Under the pieces are notes generated by a model. The model made no database searches and was not told the DNA's origin. It worked only from the letters and a program-made list of their open reading frames with translations. Below, piece after piece: positions 6,353 to 13,419 of a stretch of 24,097 nucleotides of DNA. Position numbers and translations under genes: made by a program. The stretch is from Firmicutes bacterium CAG:475 (GTDB lineage Bacteria > Bacillota > Clostridia > Christensenellales > CAG-917): NCBI GenBank assembly GCA_000434435.1, contig FR895564.1, forward strand, positions 1 to 24,097, in the 5' to 3' direction. Each line of letters starts with the position of its first letter. The first letter of the stretch is position 1.

Positions 6353-7279
6353 ATGAAAGAGTTTAAGCTCAAAAGTTTTGACAACACCGAGATTTATTGC
6401 AGGCTTTGGGACGACGTGGAAAATCCCAAGGGCGTAATACAACTCGTGCACGGCATGAGCGAGTATGCGGGCCGCTACGACGAGTTTGCACGCTATCTCA
6501 ATTCAAGAGGTTACATAGTTTTCGGCGATGATCACCGCGCGCACGGTTTGACCGAAACCGACCAAAATCGCGGCAAACACCCCGGCAACATTTTCAAAAA
6601 GACTTTGAACGACGAATTGTTTTTCCGTGAGTGGCTAAAATCTCAATATGATTTGCCCGTGTTTCTTATGGGACACAGCTATGGCAGTTTCCTCTCGCAA
6701 GCGTTTGCGCAGGAGGGGACGGACGTCAAAGCAATCGCACTTATAGGTTCGGGACATATGCGCAGCTTGTTCACTTTTGGCAAAATTGTGGTTGCGCCGA
6801 TATTCCTTGTGGCAAGAAACTGGCGTCCTCGTATTGTCAATTGGGTGAGCGACAACTTCCAGAAATTCAAAGGCGACGAGGGCAAGCTGCAATGGGCAAA
6901 CAGCGTAAGGGCAAGACGAGAGGATGTGCTTGCAGATCCGCTTGCGCATCAAAACATGTCTGTCGGTTTTGACTATTATATGATGGAAGAAACATCGAAG
7001 CTGTACACCAAAAAAGCGCAGGCAAAACTCAATCCTGCAACCGCAATCGGCATTTTTTCGGGTGATGCGGACTCTGTCGGGCAAATGGGCAAGGGCGTCA
7101 AAAAACTTGACAGAATGTACAGACAAAACGGCATCAACACCGAGCTTCATCTTTATCCCGGCGCAAGACACGAAGTGTTTTACGATTGGTGCGGCGAGCA
7201 AATGCAAAAGGACGTTGCGGATTTCTTTGACAAGTTCATCATCTATGAGCAGACAAGCATAGACGATTTGTGCAAATAA
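6353..7279 (+). CDS. Alpha/beta hydrolase, lysophospholipase / monoacylglycerol lipase-like
   Basis: A serine hydrolase of the Hydrolase_4 (PldB-like) group (308 aa), expected to be cytoplasmic because no signal peptide is visible. HGMSEYAGRY (33-42) forms the oxyanion region, DDHRAHGLT (59-67) is the conserved loop, GHSYGS (107-112) holds nucleophile Ser109, SGDAD (236-240) supplies the acid, and GARHE (270-274) the catalytic His273. These features match bacterial monoacylglycerol lipases and lysophospholipases, but the substrate could be another ester. ATG6353 is chosen because GGAGAG lies just before it. An earlier in-frame ATG at 6305 lies within the promoter. The next gene follows after 47 bp and a terminator-like hairpin. 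Confidence 0.88.
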   Translation: MKEFKLKSFDNTEIYCRLWDDVENPKGVIQLVHGMSEYAGRYDEFARYLNSRGYIVFGDDHRAHGLTETDQNRGKHPGNIFKKTLNDELFFREWLKSQYDLPVFLMGHSYGSFLSQAFAQEGTDVKAIALIGSGHMRSLFTFGKIVVAPIFLVARNWRPRIVNWVSDNFQKFKGDEGKLQWANSVRARREDVLADPLAHQNMSVGFDYYMMEETSKLYTKKAQAKLNPATAIGIFSGDADSVGQMGKGVKKLDRMYRQNGINTELHLYPGARHEVFYDWCGEQMQKDVADFFDKFIIYEQTSIDDLCK

Positions 7280-7286
7280 AAAAACG

Positions 7287-7315
7287 AAAGTCCTTCTTGT
7301 TCGGAGGACTTTTTT
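7287..7315 (+). terminator. Intercistronic terminator or attenuator before the S58 peptidase gene
   Basis: AAAGTCCT (7287-7294) pairs with AGGACTTT (7305-7312), and a run of six Ts (7310-7315) overlaps the end of the stem. The next gene's GAGG (7316-7319) and ATG (7327) come straight after. I see no promoter in between, so the following genes may depend on read-through. Confidence 0.65.
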
Positions 7316-7326
7316 GAGGTGTGAAA

Positions 7327-8274
7327 ATGAATGTAACAATACCTTCCGGTTTTAAGATAGGACACTATGAGGACGAGTTTACGGGCGTAAGCGTAATCCT
7401 TGCCGAAAACGGAGCGGTCGGAGGCGTGGATTGCAGAGGAGGTGCACCCGGTACGAGAGAAACCGACCTCCTTCACAACGAGAAGATGATGCAAAAAGTC
7501 AATGCGGTTGTGCTGTCGGGCGGCTCGGCATACGGACTTGCATCCACCGTCGGAGTTATGGAATATCTCAAACAAAATGGCAAGGGATTCAAGTCTATGG
7601 GCAAGATCGTGCCTATTGTTTGCGGTGCGGTGCTTTATGACCTCAATCAGAAGGAATATCACTATCCAACCGCGCAATACGGACTTAATGCGTGCAAAAA
7701 TGCGTCAAAAACCCTCGATTTCGGCAATATCGGCGCAGGACGAGGCGCAACGGTAGGCAAGATAAGAGGCTTGAAAAACGCGTGCAAGAGCGGTATCGGC
7801 GCGGCAACTGTGAAAGTTGCAGGCGTCACGGTTACGGCAGTCGTTGCGGTCAACGCTATGGGCGACGTCGTAGATGAAAGCGGCAAAATAATTGCAGGCG
7901 CAAAGGGCAGAAACGGCGAGTTTATCGACACGGAAAAATGCCTCGCAAACGGTGAATTCGCAAAACTTTTGCTTGGGACAAACACAACGATAGGTTGCAT
8001 AATCACCGATGCGAAACTCTCCAAAGTCGAGGCAAATTTGATTGCAAGCATATCCCACAACGGGCTTGCAAGGGCAATCCGTCCCGTGCATACGATGTAC
8101 GACGGCGACACCATGTTCTGCCTTGCAAGCGGCAGACGTCCCGTAGTCAATCTTGCACCGGTGCAATCGGCAGCCGTCGAGGCAACTCGCCTTGCAATCG
8201 TCAATGCCGTGAGCAAAAGCGCAAAATACGAGATCGTATTCGACCAAGACGAAGATTGCGATACGCAACAATAA
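7327..8274 (+). CDS. P1 family (S58) peptidase, DmpA/NylC-like
   Basis: A member of the L-aminopeptidase/D-esterase family (315 aa). These enzymes make one chain that cuts itself to expose an N-terminal nucleophile. Visible family blocks: GGAPGTRETDLL (38-49), VLSGGSAYGLAS (62-73), GAGRGATVGK (136-145), and GTNTTIG (217-223) followed by NGLARAIRPVHTMYDGDTMF. By analogy with NylC, where cleavage falls between Asn and Thr of an NTT motif, the predicted cut is Asn219/Thr220. Natural substrates are unclear; members act on N-terminal amino acids, beta-peptides or nylon oligomers. ATG7327 has GAGG seven bases before it; a GTG at 7321 is too close. The stop is 26 bp from the radical SAM gene, so the two are probably cotranscribed. 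Confidence 0.88.
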   Translation: MNVTIPSGFKIGHYEDEFTGVSVILAENGAVGGVDCRGGAPGTRETDLLHNEKMMQKVNAVVLSGGSAYGLASTVGVMEYLKQNGKGFKSMGKIVPIVCGAVLYDLNQKEYHYPTAQYGLNACKNASKTLDFGNIGAGRGATVGKIRGLKNACKSGIGAATVKVAGVTVTAVVAVNAMGDVVDESGKIIAGAKGRNGEFIDTEKCLANGEFAKLLLGTNTTIGCIITDAKLSKVEANLIASISHNGLARAIRPVHTMYDGDTMFCLASGRRPVVNLAPVQSAAVEATRLAIVNAVSKSAKYEIVFDQDEDCDTQQ

Positions 8275-8300
8275 GCGAAACAACAAGGAAAATAGGTTTT

Positions 8301-9422
8301 ATGAACATAAGCATAATGCTTAAACCTGCCTCGTCAAATTGCAATTTGCGATGCAAATATTGTTTTTACAACGACCTCTCAAGCCATAGAGAGATGCCGT
8401 CGCACGGCATGATGAGCGAGCAAACGTTGCGCTCAACACTCAAAAAAGCCTTCGATTTTGCAGGACACGACAGGGTTATGCTCTCCTTTCAGGGCGGCGA
8501 GCCTTTGCTTGCCGGCAAGGAGTTTTTTTTGAAATTGCACGATATTATTCGTGAGTTGAACGTCAATCGCGCGCCCGTCAGCATAGGCGTGCAAACCAAC
8601 GGAACGCTCATCGACGACGAGTGGTGCAGGATATTCAAGCGCGGCGGCTACCTGGTCGGATTGAGCTTGGACGGCGACGAGGTTGCCGATTCGCTCCGCA
8701 TAGACGCAAACGGCAATCCCACGTTTTCACGTGCGCTCAACGGCGCAAAACTTATGCAAAAATACGGCGTGGATTTCAATATCCTCGTGGTGCTGACAAA
8801 GCAGGTGGCAAACCGCATCGAGCCGATTTATAAGTTTTTCAAAAAACAAAACTTCAAGCATTTGCAGTTTATACCTATGCTCAAACCATTGCGTGTGGAC
8901 GAGAGCGGCAAGCCTATCTCAAAAACAACCTACAACGAGTGTTTCCCAAGCGAGCAGGAAAACTATTCGATGTCTGCCGAGGACTATTCCGAGTTTTTGC
9001 AAAAGTGCTTTGCGATGTATCTCAAAGACTGTATGGACGGCAAATACACCTCAATCCGCCAATTTGACAACTTCGTGCGCCTTGCGCATTTCGAGTGTCC
9101 CGAACAGTGCGGTATGGAAGGGCATTGCTGTCATCAATTCGTCATCGAAGGGGACGGCGAGGTCTATCCGTGCGACTTTTATTGCCTCGATTGCTACGAT
9201 ATGGGCAACATCAACGATACCGATTTCTTTGCGCTGTCAAAGCACCCCGTTGCAACCGAATTCATAAAAGAAAGTATGCAAATCGAGGACAAGTGCAAGG
9301 AGTGCAATTTCTATCATATGTGCCGCAACGGCTGCAAGCGCGAGCGTATCGACCTAGACAAATGCGCCGCCTACAAAAAGTTTTTCGCCTACGCCTTGCC
9401 GCACTTGAAAAGAATCAGCTGA
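8301..9422 (+). CDS. Anaerobic sulfatase maturase-like radical SAM/SPASM protein
   Basis: A radical S-adenosylmethionine enzyme (373 aa), normal size for anSME. The SAM-cluster motif CNLRCKYC (Cys14, Cys18, Cys21) is at the start, the GGEP motif is at 65-68, and a Cys-rich SPASM domain (about 266-355) would bind two auxiliary 4Fe-4S clusters. YPCDFYCLD (289-297) matches the anSME signature whose Asp (here Asp292) acts as catalytic base in the C. perfringens enzyme. anSMEs oxidise a Ser or Cys of a sulfatase to formylglycine. No sulfatase is in the window, so the target is elsewhere or is not a sulfatase. The start is ATG8301, with a weak AAGGA/TAGG upstream. It follows the S58 gene by 26 bp. 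No clear terminator follows; 9423-9530 holds only a small ATTGCG/CGCAAT inverted repeat near 9474. Confidence 0.85.
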   Translation: MNISIMLKPASSNCNLRCKYCFYNDLSSHREMPSHGMMSEQTLRSTLKKAFDFAGHDRVMLSFQGGEPLLAGKEFFLKLHDIIRELNVNRAPVSIGVQTNGTLIDDEWCRIFKRGGYLVGLSLDGDEVADSLRIDANGNPTFSRALNGAKLMQKYGVDFNILVVLTKQVANRIEPIYKFFKKQNFKHLQFIPMLKPLRVDESGKPISKTTYNECFPSEQENYSMSAEDYSEFLQKCFAMYLKDCMDGKYTSIRQFDNFVRLAHFECPEQCGMEGHCCHQFVIEGDGEVYPCDFYCLDCYDMGNINDTDFFALSKHPVATEFIKESMQIEDKCKECNFYHMCRNGCKRERIDLDKCAAYKKFFAYALPHLKRIS

Positions 9423-9530
9423 AATTGCTTTGGTTTTTAGTGGCGTTTGCGCGGTATGGATTATTTCATACGTCATTGCGAGCGCAATGCTGCCGTGCAA
9501 ATCTTAACATAGCAACATTTTGGAATTGAA

Positions 9531-9567
9531 AAAAGAAACGACGGATTCAAAATCCGCCGCTTCTTTT
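9531..9567 (-). terminator. Terminator of clpB
   Basis: On the minus strand a long stem (AAGAAGCGGCGGATT with AATCCGTCGTTTCTT, including G-U pairs) is followed by TTTT. It lies about 50 bp after the clpB stop. On the plus strand the G-U pairs become A-C mismatches, so it is oriented for clpB. Confidence 0.8.
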
Positions 9568-9616
9568 TATAGGGAAAATTATGAGTGTTTTGAGTTCACA
9601 TCGCCGTGGAACTTTT

Positions 9617-12205
9617 TTAGTGTTTTGACGATACGACGATTTCGCCGTCTTTTGCGTCAACCACGATTGTGTCGCCTTCGTCCATGTTGCCTTGCAAGAT
9701 TGCTTTTGCAACTTTGGTTTCGACGTTGCTTTCGATATAACGTTTGAGCGGTCTTGCGCCGAACGTCACGTCATAGCCGCCGTCAACGATGAGATCCTTT
9801 GCCGCTTGCGTAACTTCGAGTTTGAGGTTTTGCTTTTCGAGCCTCGATTCCAGCTTTTTGAGCATGATGTCGATGATCTTGTACACGTTCTCTCTTGTGA
9901 GCGGAGTGAACAACACGGTGTCGTCAAGCCTATTGAGGAACTCGGGGCGGAAGGTCTGTTTGAGCAACTTGTCGATTTGCGCCTTGGCGTCGTCGGTGAT
10001 GTTGCCGTCTTTGTCGATGTTGTCGAGGATCACGTTGCTGCCGAGGTTGGAAGTCAAGATGATGATTGTATTCTTGAAGTTGACGGTTCTGCCTTGGCTG
10101 TCGGTGATTCTGCCGTCGTCGAGCACTTGAAGCAAGATGTTGAAAACGTCGGGATGTGCCTTTTCGATTTCGTCGAACAGCACGACGGAGTAGGGTTTTC
10201 TTCTCACGGCTTCGGTGAGTTGACCGCCTTCGTCGTATCCCACGTATCCCGGAGGCGCACCTATAAGACGAGATACGCTGAATTTTTCCATGTACTCCGT
10301 CATATCGATACGCACGATGTTGCGCTCGTCGTCAAACAGATAGGAAGCAAGCGTCTTTGCAAGCTCGGTTTTGCCGACGCCGGTAGGGCCGAGGAAGAGG
10401 AACGAACCGATAGGTCTGTTTTCGTCGGATATGCCCGCACGAGAACGCAACACCGCTTCGCTGACCGCTTGCACCGCTTCGTCTTGTCCGATAACTCTCT
10501 TGTGGAGTTCGTCGCTGAGGTGAAGGAGTTTTTCTTTTTCGCTTTCCATAAGTTTGGTTACGGGGATACCCGTCCATTTTGCCACGATTTTTGCGATTTC
10601 GTCCGCAGTCACTTCGTCACGAAGAAGGGTAGAGCCGTTTGCGGATTTCTTCTCCGCTTCTTCGAGCTTCTTGTTGAGCGCGGGCAGTTCACCGTATTGA
10701 AGTTGAGCCGCTTTGCCGTAGTCGCTGTTGCGCTTTGCTTCTTCGATTTGAAGATTTACGCGGTCAATCTCGGCTTTGGTGTCCTGAACGCTGTTGATTT
10801 CCTTCTTCTCGTTTTCCCATTGCGCTTTCATTTCGTTGAATTTGTCGTGGAGTTCGGCAAGTTCTTTCTTTATGGATTCGCGGCGGTCGATAGAAAGTTT
10901 GTCGGTTTCTTTTTCAAGAGCCATTTCCTCGATTTCGAGTTGCATGATTTTACGGCTGATAACGTCCATTTCGGTTGGCATGCTGTCGATTTCGGTACGA
11001 ATCATCGCGCACGCCTCGTCCACGAGGTCGATTGCCTTGTCGGGCAGGAATCTGTCGGTGATGTATCTGTCCGAGAGAGTCGCCGCCGCAACGAGTGCCT
11101 GGTCGTGAATACGCACGCCGTGGAAGATTTCGTATCTTTCTTTCAAGCCACGCAAGATTGCGATTGTGTCCTCAACCGTAGGTTCGTTGACCATGACGGG
11201 TTGGAAACGTCTTTCCAGAGCAGGGTCTTTTTCGATGTATTTGCGATATTCGTCAAGCGTGGTTGCGCCGATGCAGTGCAATTCGCCTCTTGCAAGCATA
11301 GGTTTCAAAAGGTTGCCTGCGTCCATGCTGCCTTCGGTTTTGCCTGCGCCGACAATGGTGTGCAATTCGTCGATAAACAGCAACATTCTGCCGTTTTGTT
11401 TTTTGATTTCGCCAAGAACCGCTTTGAGTCTTTCTTCAAATTCGCCTCTGTATTTTGCGCCTGCGATGAGCGCGCCCATATCGAGTGCGAAGATGTGTTT
11501 GTCTTTGAGTCCCTCTGGGACGTCGCCTCTGACGATACGTTGGGCAAGTCCTTCCGCAATTGCCGTTTTGCCGACTCCCGCCTCACCGATAAGAACGGGG
11601 TTGTTTTTTGTCTTTCTTGACAATATACGAATGACGTTTCTTATCTCGTCGTCACGTCCGATGACGGGGTCGAGTTGTCCGCGCGCCGCTCTCTCAACCA
11701 TATCGTGACCGTATTTGTTGAGTACGTCGTAGGTGTCTTCGGGGCTGTCGTTTGTCACTTTCGAGGTTTTAACTTGCGAAAGCGCACTCATAAAGTCCTT
11801 TTTGGTGAGTTTGCACTTTGCAAATACTGCTTTGAGGGCAGGAGTGGGGTTGTCGAGGATTGCGGCAAAGATATGTTCGACGCTCACAAAATCGTCGCCC
11901 TGTTTCTTTGCGTCTTTTTCCGCTTGCGAAAGCATAAGGGAGCAGTCTTGCGACAGATACACTTCGCTTGCGCCCGATCCCGTGACCGAGGGCATTTGAG
12001 AGAGAATTCTGTCGATTTCTCTCACCAGTTGCGGAGCGTCCGAGCCGCACTTTGTGACGAGTTTCGGAATAAGCCCTTCCTCGTCGTTGAGCAACGCATA
12101 CGCGATATGCTCCTTGCAAAGTTGTTGATGATGTCTTTCAAGCGCAAGGTTTTGCGCCGCATTTATTGCATCCAATGCTTTTTTCGTAAATTTGTTGGTG
12201 TCCAT
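9617..12205 (-). CDS. clpB: ATP-dependent disaggregase ClpB
   Basis: A hexameric Hsp100 chaperone that pulls polypeptides out of aggregates together with DnaK (862 aa, typical). Residues 1-145 are the Clp N-domain. NBD1 has GEAGVGKT (207-214) and the Walker B FIDELH. The coiled-coil M domain (about 405-525) is present, which distinguishes ClpB from ClpA and ClpC. NBD2 has GPTGVGKTELAKT, FDEIEKAHPDV and TSNLGS. There is no IGF-type ClpP loop that I can see. The start is certain: AAAGGAGGT precedes ATG12205. Its promoter (12330-12357) overlaps a CIRCE operator, so heat-shock control by HrcA is expected, which is less usual for clpB in Bacillota than for groESL and dnaK. A leader of about 100 nt lies between. 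Confidence 0.97.
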   Translation of the reverse strand: MDTNKFTKKALDAINAAQNLALERHHQQLCKEHIAYALLNDEEGLIPKLVTKCGSDAPQLVREIDRILSQMPSVTGSGASEVYLSQDCSLMLSQAEKDAKKQGDDFVSVEHIFAAILDNPTPALKAVFAKCKLTKKDFMSALSQVKTSKVTNDSPEDTYDVLNKYGHDMVERAARGQLDPVIGRDDEIRNVIRILSRKTKNNPVLIGEAGVGKTAIAEGLAQRIVRGDVPEGLKDKHIFALDMGALIAGAKYRGEFEERLKAVLGEIKKQNGRMLLFIDELHTIVGAGKTEGSMDAGNLLKPMLARGELHCIGATTLDEYRKYIEKDPALERRFQPVMVNEPTVEDTIAILRGLKERYEIFHGVRIHDQALVAAATLSDRYITDRFLPDKAIDLVDEACAMIRTEIDSMPTEMDVISRKIMQLEIEEMALEKETDKLSIDRRESIKKELAELHDKFNEMKAQWENEKKEINSVQDTKAEIDRVNLQIEEAKRNSDYGKAAQLQYGELPALNKKLEEAEKKSANGSTLLRDEVTADEIAKIVAKWTGIPVTKLMESEKEKLLHLSDELHKRVIGQDEAVQAVSEAVLRSRAGISDENRPIGSFLFLGPTGVGKTELAKTLASYLFDDERNIVRIDMTEYMEKFSVSRLIGAPPGYVGYDEGGQLTEAVRRKPYSVVLFDEIEKAHPDVFNILLQVLDDGRITDSQGRTVNFKNTIIILTSNLGSNVILDNIDKDGNITDDAKAQIDKLLKQTFRPEFLNRLDDTVLFTPLTRENVYKIIDIMLKKLESRLEKQNLKLEVTQAAKDLIVDGGYDVTFGARPLKRYIESNVETKVAKAILQGNMDEGDTIVVDAKDGEIVVSSKH

Positions 12206-12303
12206 AGTTCATACCTCCTTTGAAATATGTTCCGTGTCGTGCCTTTTGAGCCTTTGATTGCTTCATACGCTTTTACGTCTTTGGCAATCACCGTGCTTGT
12301 TTG

Positions 12304-12330
12304 TTAGCACTCTTTATCTTCGATTGCTAA
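12304..12330 (-). promoter_or_regulatory. CIRCE element (HrcA operator) of clpB
   Basis: TTAGCACTC (12304-12312), a 9-nt spacer and GATTGCTAA (12322-12330). The consensus is TTAGCACTC-N9-GAGTGCTAA, so only one base differs. It abuts the -10 box of the clpB promoter, where bound HrcA would block transcription. Confidence 0.9.
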
Positions 12331-12357
12331 TTATATCACTAAAATTTGCTATGTCAA
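12330..12357 (-). promoter_or_regulatory. Promoter of clpB
   Basis: On the minus strand: TTGACA (12357-12352), a 16-nt spacer and TATAAT (12335-12330). Both boxes match consensus fully. The CIRCE element overlaps its downstream edge. Confidence 0.85.
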
Positions 12358-12481
12358 TATATTTTGCTCAAAAATTTTAAGTTTTTTTCATTAGGTCGAA
12401 ATATGGAACATATAGGATGTTCTATTTGATAAAATCAAAAACGGTATAACAGATTTTTGACGAAGGTTTTTGGGAGATAAT

Positions 12482-12510
12482 AAAAAAACGAACTGCGTTT
12501 TGCAATTCGT
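12482..12510 (-). terminator. Terminator of the TetR-family gene
   Basis: On the minus strand ACGAATTGC pairs with GCAGTTCGT (one G-U, 12510-12488), followed by a T7 run. It lies 19 bp after the stop. Confidence 0.8.
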
Positions 12511-12528
12511 CTTTCATAAGTATTTGTT

Positions 12529-13110
12529 TTATTTTTTCACAAAGCAACGCTCGGCAAGAGGGCAGGTTGCATAGGAGATAAACTCTTCGTACGTGTATCT
12601 GCCGGGGTTGTCCACGCACCAAAGCACCGTGTTTATCATGCCGCCCGCAACGAAAGTGGATAGAATTTGAAGGGGCATTTTGATTTCGTACGTGTCTTTG
12701 TATTTCGAAAGCTGATACTTGATGGAATGTGCGATGGAATCCTGTATAGTGCTTATCACTTTGCCGTTTCTGTTGAAGCGAATTATGTTGGCGATGTGGT
12801 TGTGCTTGTCAAAGAAAAAGTCGACTGCCATCATAATCATCGAGTTGAGCGTTTCGGTGGGGGTGGTGAACTTGGTATCCTTGGTAAACTTTTTGTAGAG
12901 GTCGTCTTTGAGCTCTTCCAAGGCAAAAGTCAAAAGGTGGTATTTGTCCTCGAAGTGTGCGTAGAACGTTGCGCGGTTGACCATCGCTTTGTTGCAAAGG
13001 TCTATGACGCTGATTTTTTCGATGGATTCCTCCTCCATCATATCCAGCAGCGTGTTGCTCAAAAGCTTTCTTGTGCGAACGATGCGCAAATCTTCTTTTT
13101 GTGCAGACAT
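12529..13110 (-). CDS. TetR/AcrR family transcriptional regulator
   Basis: A DNA-binding repressor-type protein (193 aa). The N-terminal helix-turn-helix is typical: RTRKLLSNTLLDMMEEESIEK begins near residue 10, then ISVIDLCNKAMVNRATFYAHFEDKYHLL, where VNRATFYAHFEDK is the recognition helix region. The C-terminal ligand domain is not assignable. The start is ATG13110, preceded by a GGGGGA purine tract; an upstream in-frame ATG at 13164 lies inside the promoter. The gene is divergent from the ABC exporter pair, the classical arrangement for a regulator of an efflux system. A perfect inverted repeat in its promoter (13150-13168) is a candidate operator. The ligand is unknown. Confidence 0.88.
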   Translation of the reverse strand: MSAQKEDLRIVRTRKLLSNTLLDMMEEESIEKISVIDLCNKAMVNRATFYAHFEDKYHLLTFALEELKDDLYKKFTKDTKFTTPTETLNSMIMMAVDFFFDKHNHIANIIRFNRNGKVISTIQDSIAHSIKYQLSKYKDTYEIKMPLQILSTFVAGGMINTVLWCVDNPGRYTYEEFISYATCPLAERCFVKK

Positions 13111-13141
13111 AACGTGTCCCCCAAACCGAATTGTTGTATAA

Positions 13142-13171
13142 ATTATCGCACAAATACGGCACATTTGTCAA
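13142..13171 (-). promoter_or_regulatory. Promoter of the TetR gene with candidate operator
   Basis: On the minus strand: TTGACA (13171-13166), an 18-nt spacer and GATAAT (13147-13142). Between the boxes lies ACAAAT-N7-ATTTGT (13150-13168), a perfect inverted repeat of a size common for TetR-family operators. Autoregulation is inferred. Confidence 0.6.
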
Positions 13172-13295
13172 GTTAAGCGAACATACATTGCGATATAATA
13201 AAATGCTCGCGCCGCCAAATTTTATCACTCGACCTTCAAGGATGTATATATTTATTAAAATAAATTTAATATTTATAAGAATTCGACATAAATCA

Positions 13296-13324
13296 TTGAC
13301 ATTTTTTTTAATAAATTGTAAATA
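13296..13324 (+). promoter_or_regulatory. Promoter of the ABC exporter operon
   Basis: TTGACA (13296-13301), a 17-nt spacer and TAAATA (13319-13324). The leader (about 13331-13419) starts with an imperfect inverted repeat (GATCGTG 13331-13337 with CACGGTC 13349-13355), which could be an operator or a hairpin. A weaker TATAAT at 13194-13199 lacks a good -35. Confidence 0.65.
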
Positions 13325-13419
13325 AAATATGATCGTGATTTTTTTTTGCACGGTCGATGAAAGCATTTTGCTTTTTGCAAATATTTTTCATCTTCGCGCT
13401 ATGCGAAATTAAGGTGATT

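Noticed and set aside
7995..8300. Long N-terminal extension of the radical SAM protein
   Set aside because: The in-frame region overlaps the S58 peptidase gene and reads as basic low-complexity sequence. The anSME N-terminus fits ATG8301 exactly.
9465..9500. Terminator of the radical SAM gene
   Set aside because: The ATTGCG/CGCAAT inverted repeat is short and has no T-run. It may be a fragment of a dispersed CGTCATTGCGAG-type repeat instead.
9692..11620. 642-codon open frame on the plus strand opposite clpB
   Set aside because: It is antisense to a full-length, clearly conserved clpB and has no promoter or ribosome binding site. Its translation is rich in Phe, Cys and His with no family motif, the pattern of a shadow frame.
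12209..12303. Possible upstream reading frame in the clpB leader
   Set aside because: A GTG-initiated frame is open on the minus strand but has no Shine-Dalgarno and runs out of frame into clpB; most likely chance.
12406..12422. LexA (DinR) box
   Set aside because: The Bacillota LexA site needs GAAC-N4-GTTC; here the GAAC and GTTC halves are nine bases apart.
13360..13376. Attenuator in the ABC leader (AAAGCA/TGCTTT with T-run)
   Set aside because: The stem is only six weak pairs and no alternative fold or sensing element was seen.
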